DNA of 6,360 nucleotides from UBA7692 sp033578915 (GTDB taxonomy: Bacteria > Bacteroidota > Bacteroidia > Chitinophagales > LD1). Shown piece by piece: positions 4,014 through 6,360 of the stretch. The stretch's first letter is position 1. Every line of letters starts with the position of its first letter. A program made the position numbers and the translations under genes. Below the pieces are notes generated by a model. It made no database searches. It was not told where the DNA came from and saw only the letters and a program-made list of their open reading frames with translations. The stretch spans positions 1 through 6,360 of the forward strand of contig JAVQWQ010000134.1 in assembly GCA_033578915.1 (NCBI GenBank), given 5' to 3'.

Positions 4014-6360
4014 TTACTTCATCAAACTAAATTTCCAGGTAGAGTGCATCTGGCCTTTTCTGACATAGATTAGGTACAGTCCTTTGGGTGCATCGGGTAG
4101 CGCAATCATTTCCTGATTTTTGGATTGTTTGTTTTCCCAAACAGTCTCTCCAAGCAGATTGGTAATTTTTACATCATACACATCGCTATCGCTAAACATG
4201 ACGGTAAAGTTTCCATTGTTAGGATTCGGAAATATGCGAATCGTAGGCAAAGCATTGACGCTTTCAAAGCCAACACCTGTGTAATTAAACGGAGCGCTGG
4301 TATTGGAACACCCTTGCGCGTTGAAAACAACTACGGTGTAAGTACCACTCTGTGTTGGAGTGTAGGATTGCGAAGTGGCCCCCGGGATATTGTTTCCGTT
4401 TAACTGCCATTGATAACTGGCAAAGTTGCCTGTGGTAAGCACATTTCCATTTTGAGTGATGACAGGGTTGGGCAGCGGATGTACAGTGAGTTCAAGTGTA
4501 ATAATACTGTCGCATCCCTGTGCATTCACCAGTGTATCTTTGTAGGTTCCGGATTGGGTAAGTTGTTGACCGTTGAACGAAAAACTTTGACCTTGGCAAA
4601 TATTTTGATTCAAAACTGTTATGGATGGAGTTCTCACAGTAACCGTGATAGAAGCAGAAGCGCTGCATCCGTTGCCGCCGGTAACTGTTACACTGTAAGT
4701 AGTAGTTGTGGTTGGCGTAACAGTAACCGAAGCATTACTGCCAAGGTTGTTTGACCAACTGTAAGTGCCTCCACCTGAGGCAACAAGAGTAGTGGATTTG
4801 CCAAGGCAGATACTGTTGTTCCCGCTAATCGCAGCGTTAGGGGCATTCGGATTAGAGAGTGTTGCCGTTGCGCTAGCAGTACAGCCATTATTATCGGTAA
4901 CCGTAACAGTGTAAGATCCAGAGCTTAGCCCAACCGCAGTAGCTGTGTTCTGCGGAGGAACAGTGTTCCATGCATAAGTATATGGAGGTGTACCACCGTT
5001 TGCGGTAGCGACAGCTGTACCGTTGTTCTGGCCACATCCCGGCTGAGTGCCTTGAGCAGCACTTACCGTAAGTGTGCTGGCTTGTGCTACGATTGTAACA
5101 GAAGCTGTCGCGGTAACATTAAGGTTCGTTTCGGTAACTGTTACGGTATATGTGCCGGGGCCTAGATTAGAGATGGTTTGTGTGGTAGCTCCCGTGTTCC
5201 ATAAATAGGTGTAATTACTTCCACCGCTAGGGTTGGCGGTAGCAGAGCCCAGCTTAGTGCATATAACATCGGTTTTAGTAATAGTAACATTAATGGAAGC
5301 TTGTTGACAATTGATGGGAGCAAAGTTGGCTGTTTGGCTGTTGTTGACTGGCGGGCAGGTAATGTTTTGATTGACCACACGAATAAATATTGGCTCATAG
5401 CCCGGTATGTTGAATTGGGATGCCAGCGCAGATAGCTCACCGCTTTGCGTCCCGAAAGCGCCGGTAACGGTAACATAGACCAATAGTTTATATTGTCCAC
5501 AAGGTGCGTTGGGAGTACCTTGAATACGAAAACATCCGTTGGTTCCTCCGGCATACACGGGGGGGTTTTGGTTGAGCGTTGCAGTCAATCCTGTTGGCAA
5601 GTTGCGAATACTATCAATTCGAACGCTGTTGATCGGGAAATTTAGAATGGTAGAAGGAACGGTAAATGTAATATCCTCTCCAAACGTTTGACCGTTGATA
5701 GCGCAGGGAATATTTGCAGATTTAGGTGAATAACCTTGACTGCTGGAGGAGGGTATGCATGTTGGCCCTGTAATAGACACGTATGCAATTACCCAAAAAT
5801 CGCAGTAGAGCAATTCACAGGCAGAGGATTCGATTTGGTTGTTAGAGTTGCAATCGGCAGCTAACGGAGCTAAACCTGATAAATTGTTATTTTGAATAGT
5901 GTAATTAATGTAAGCGATTGAATTATCGGGCACGGTAGAATTAGCATATAAACAAGTATTGTTACAGTCGTCTCTGAATAAGCGAATCAAATAAAACTTA
6001 TTGGTAGTATCTCCCTGATAATTAATGCGAACACCAAAGGGAACTCCCTGCGGAAGCGTAACATTTACCGGAAAAGTTTTGGAGAAAATTCCTTGTGCCA
6101 CTTGTACTCCCTGTGCATTTAAGCTCGAATTACCGGTGATATTGAGGGTTTGTTGCCACAGCGGTGTGGTAACTAAGTTGGCGTTGGGGCCACTACCTGT
6201 TACAGATGCCTGGTTTACGTTGAATACAGAAATATTGAATGTATCGGGTTTGGTGGTAAGCGTGCGATTATGGAAGTAAAAAATCTCTACACTGTCCACA
6301 CGCACGGTTTTCCCCGTGTAGGAGCCAAAAGAATAAGAGGGGTAGGTAGGCCTCAGGTCA
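4014..6360 (-). CDS. T9SS-exported modular surface protein with SprB repeats, 5' end outside the window
   Basis: The frame stays open to the window edge: 18 further in-frame codons precede the first GTG (6303-6305) and continue the same beta-rich protein. That GTG is therefore internal, and the true start and signal peptide lie beyond 6360. About 781 codons are visible. Modules in order: beta-sandwich regions (6360 to about 5300) with many cysteines, including a segment around DSIRNLPTGLTATLN and a CFRIQGTPNAPCGQYKL stretch of a type recurring in Bacteroidota surface proteins; two SprB-like repeats (about 5294-5088 and 5075-4854); an Ig/PKD-like module (4844-4632); a CQGQSFSFNG...GCDSI module (4628-4479); a second Ig-like module (4472-4278); and a type A sorting domain (4247-4017) with IFPNPNNGNF, LLGE and KGLYLIYV, ending KFSLMK. 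The sorting domain directs passage through the T9SS after Sec export and then removal, leaving a secreted or surface-attached product. Adhesion or gliding-related function is possible. No enzymatic domain is visible in this part. Confidence 0.9.
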   Translation of the reverse strand, partial: DLRPTYPSYSFGSYTGKTVRVDSVEIFYFHNRTLTTKPDTFNISVFNVNQASVTGSGPNANLVTTPLWQQTLNITGNSSLNAQGVQVAQGIFSKTFPVNVTLPQGVPFGVRINYQGDTTNKFYLIRLFRDDCNNTCLYANSTVPDNSIAYINYTIQNNNLSGLAPLAADCNSNNQIESSACELLYCDFWVIAYVSITGPTCIPSSSSQGYSPKSANIPCAINGQTFGEDITFTVPSTILNFPINSVRIDSIRNLPTGLTATLNQNPPVYAGGTNGCFRIQGTPNAPCGQYKLLVYVTVTGAFGTQSGELSALASQFNIPGYEPIFIRVVNQNITCPPVNNSQTANFAPINCQQASINVTITKTDVICTKLGSATANPSGGSNYTYLWNTGATTQTISNLGPGTYTVTVTETNLNVTATASVTIVAQASTLTVSAAQGTQPGCGQNNGTAVATANGGTPPYTYAWNTVPPQNTATAVGLSSGSYTVTVTDNNGCTASATATLSNPNAPNAAISGNNSICLGKSTTLVASGGGTYSWSNNLGSNASVTVTPTTTTTYSVTVTGGNGCSASASITVTVRTPSITVLNQNICQGQSFSFNGQQLTQSGTYKDTLVNAQGCDSIITLELTVHPLPNPVITQNGNVLTTGNFASYQWQLNGNNIPGATSQSYTPTQSGTYTVVVFNAQGCSNTSAPFNYTGVGFESVNALPTIRIFPNPNNGNFTVMFSDSDVYDVKITNLLGETVWENKQSKNQEMIALPDAPKGLYLIYVRKGQMHSTWKFSLMK
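4854..5294 (-). repeat. Two tandem SprB-like repeat modules inside the surface protein
   Basis: Two consecutive units of about 70 residues share a pattern: a cysteine near the start, G-x-A-x-A-x-x-x-G-G, then YTYLWNTG or YTYAWNT, then a GxYTVTVT strand. They match the SprB repeat style named after the Flavobacterium johnsoniae gliding adhesin SprB. The copies have diverged: the first ends TETNLNVTATASVTI, while the second has the more usual TDNNGCTASATATL. They look like old duplications, not recent slippage. The first unit lacks the cysteine of the DNNGC motif. Confidence 0.75.

Noticed and set aside
4125..4754. Plus-strand frames of 92 and 114 codons inside the surface-protein gene
   Set aside because: They are antisense to a well-supported domain-bearing gene, and their translations show no protein-like pattern.
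4688..5554. Minus-strand alternate frames of 66 and 130 codons within the surface-protein gene
   Set aside because: The leucine-rich or mixed translations are out-of-frame shadows of the Thr/Ser/Gly-rich repeats.
5820..5860. Dockerin or EF-hand-like calcium loop (DCNSNNQIE) in the surface protein
   Set aside because: Positions 1, 3, 5 and 8 fit loosely, but position 6 is not glycine and position 12 is alanine, not an acidic residue, and there is no second loop.

Overview
The window looks like chromosomal DNA from a member of the phylum Bacteroidota. The support is a partial cell-surface protein carrying a type IX secretion (T9SS) type A C-terminal sorting domain and SprB-like repeats, AT-rich intergenic DNA, little Shine-Dalgarno signal at most genes, and a TAnnTTTG-type -7 promoter box. 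The domain style resembles environmental Chitinophagales/Sphingobacteriia-like lineages. That placement is an impression, not a measurement.

Layout from left to right. Positions 1-130 are a very G+C-rich (about 75% by hand count) non-coding block full of inverted repeats, resembling a dispersed extragenic repeat. After an AT-rich leader comes murB (249-1277, +), an apparently intact type I UDP-N-acetylenolpyruvoylglucosamine reductase for peptidoglycan precursor synthesis. The gap at 1278-1547 holds a perfect hairpin plus U-run that reads as an intrinsic terminator only on the minus strand, preceded on that strand by a second hairpin and a TAnnTTTG box. Together these look like a self-contained small RNA gene of roughly 70 nt. 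The rest of the gap is extremely AT-rich, with a 16-bp palindrome and a degenerate direct repeat in front of the next gene. Next are a DUF898/YjgN-like multi-pass membrane protein (1548-2498, +) and, after a 128-bp AT-rich gap with no clear promoter or terminator, an outer-membrane beta-barrel protein of the OmpL-like 'porin-2' type (2627-3739, +). A 274-bp convergent gap holds a strong bidirectional terminator (3963-3995). From the right edge back to 4014 on the minus strand runs the 3' portion of a large modular secreted or surface protein. Its start lies beyond the window.

The common theme is the cell envelope: a wall-precursor enzyme, an inner-membrane protein, an outer-membrane barrel and a T9SS-exported surface protein. 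The spacing and separate signals argue against one operon, and only the DUF898 and porin genes could plausibly be co-transcribed. I see no defence system, transposase, CRISPR array, tRNA or rRNA. The least conventional element is the candidate minus-strand small RNA between murB and the DUF898 gene, followed by the G+C-rich repeat at the left edge.
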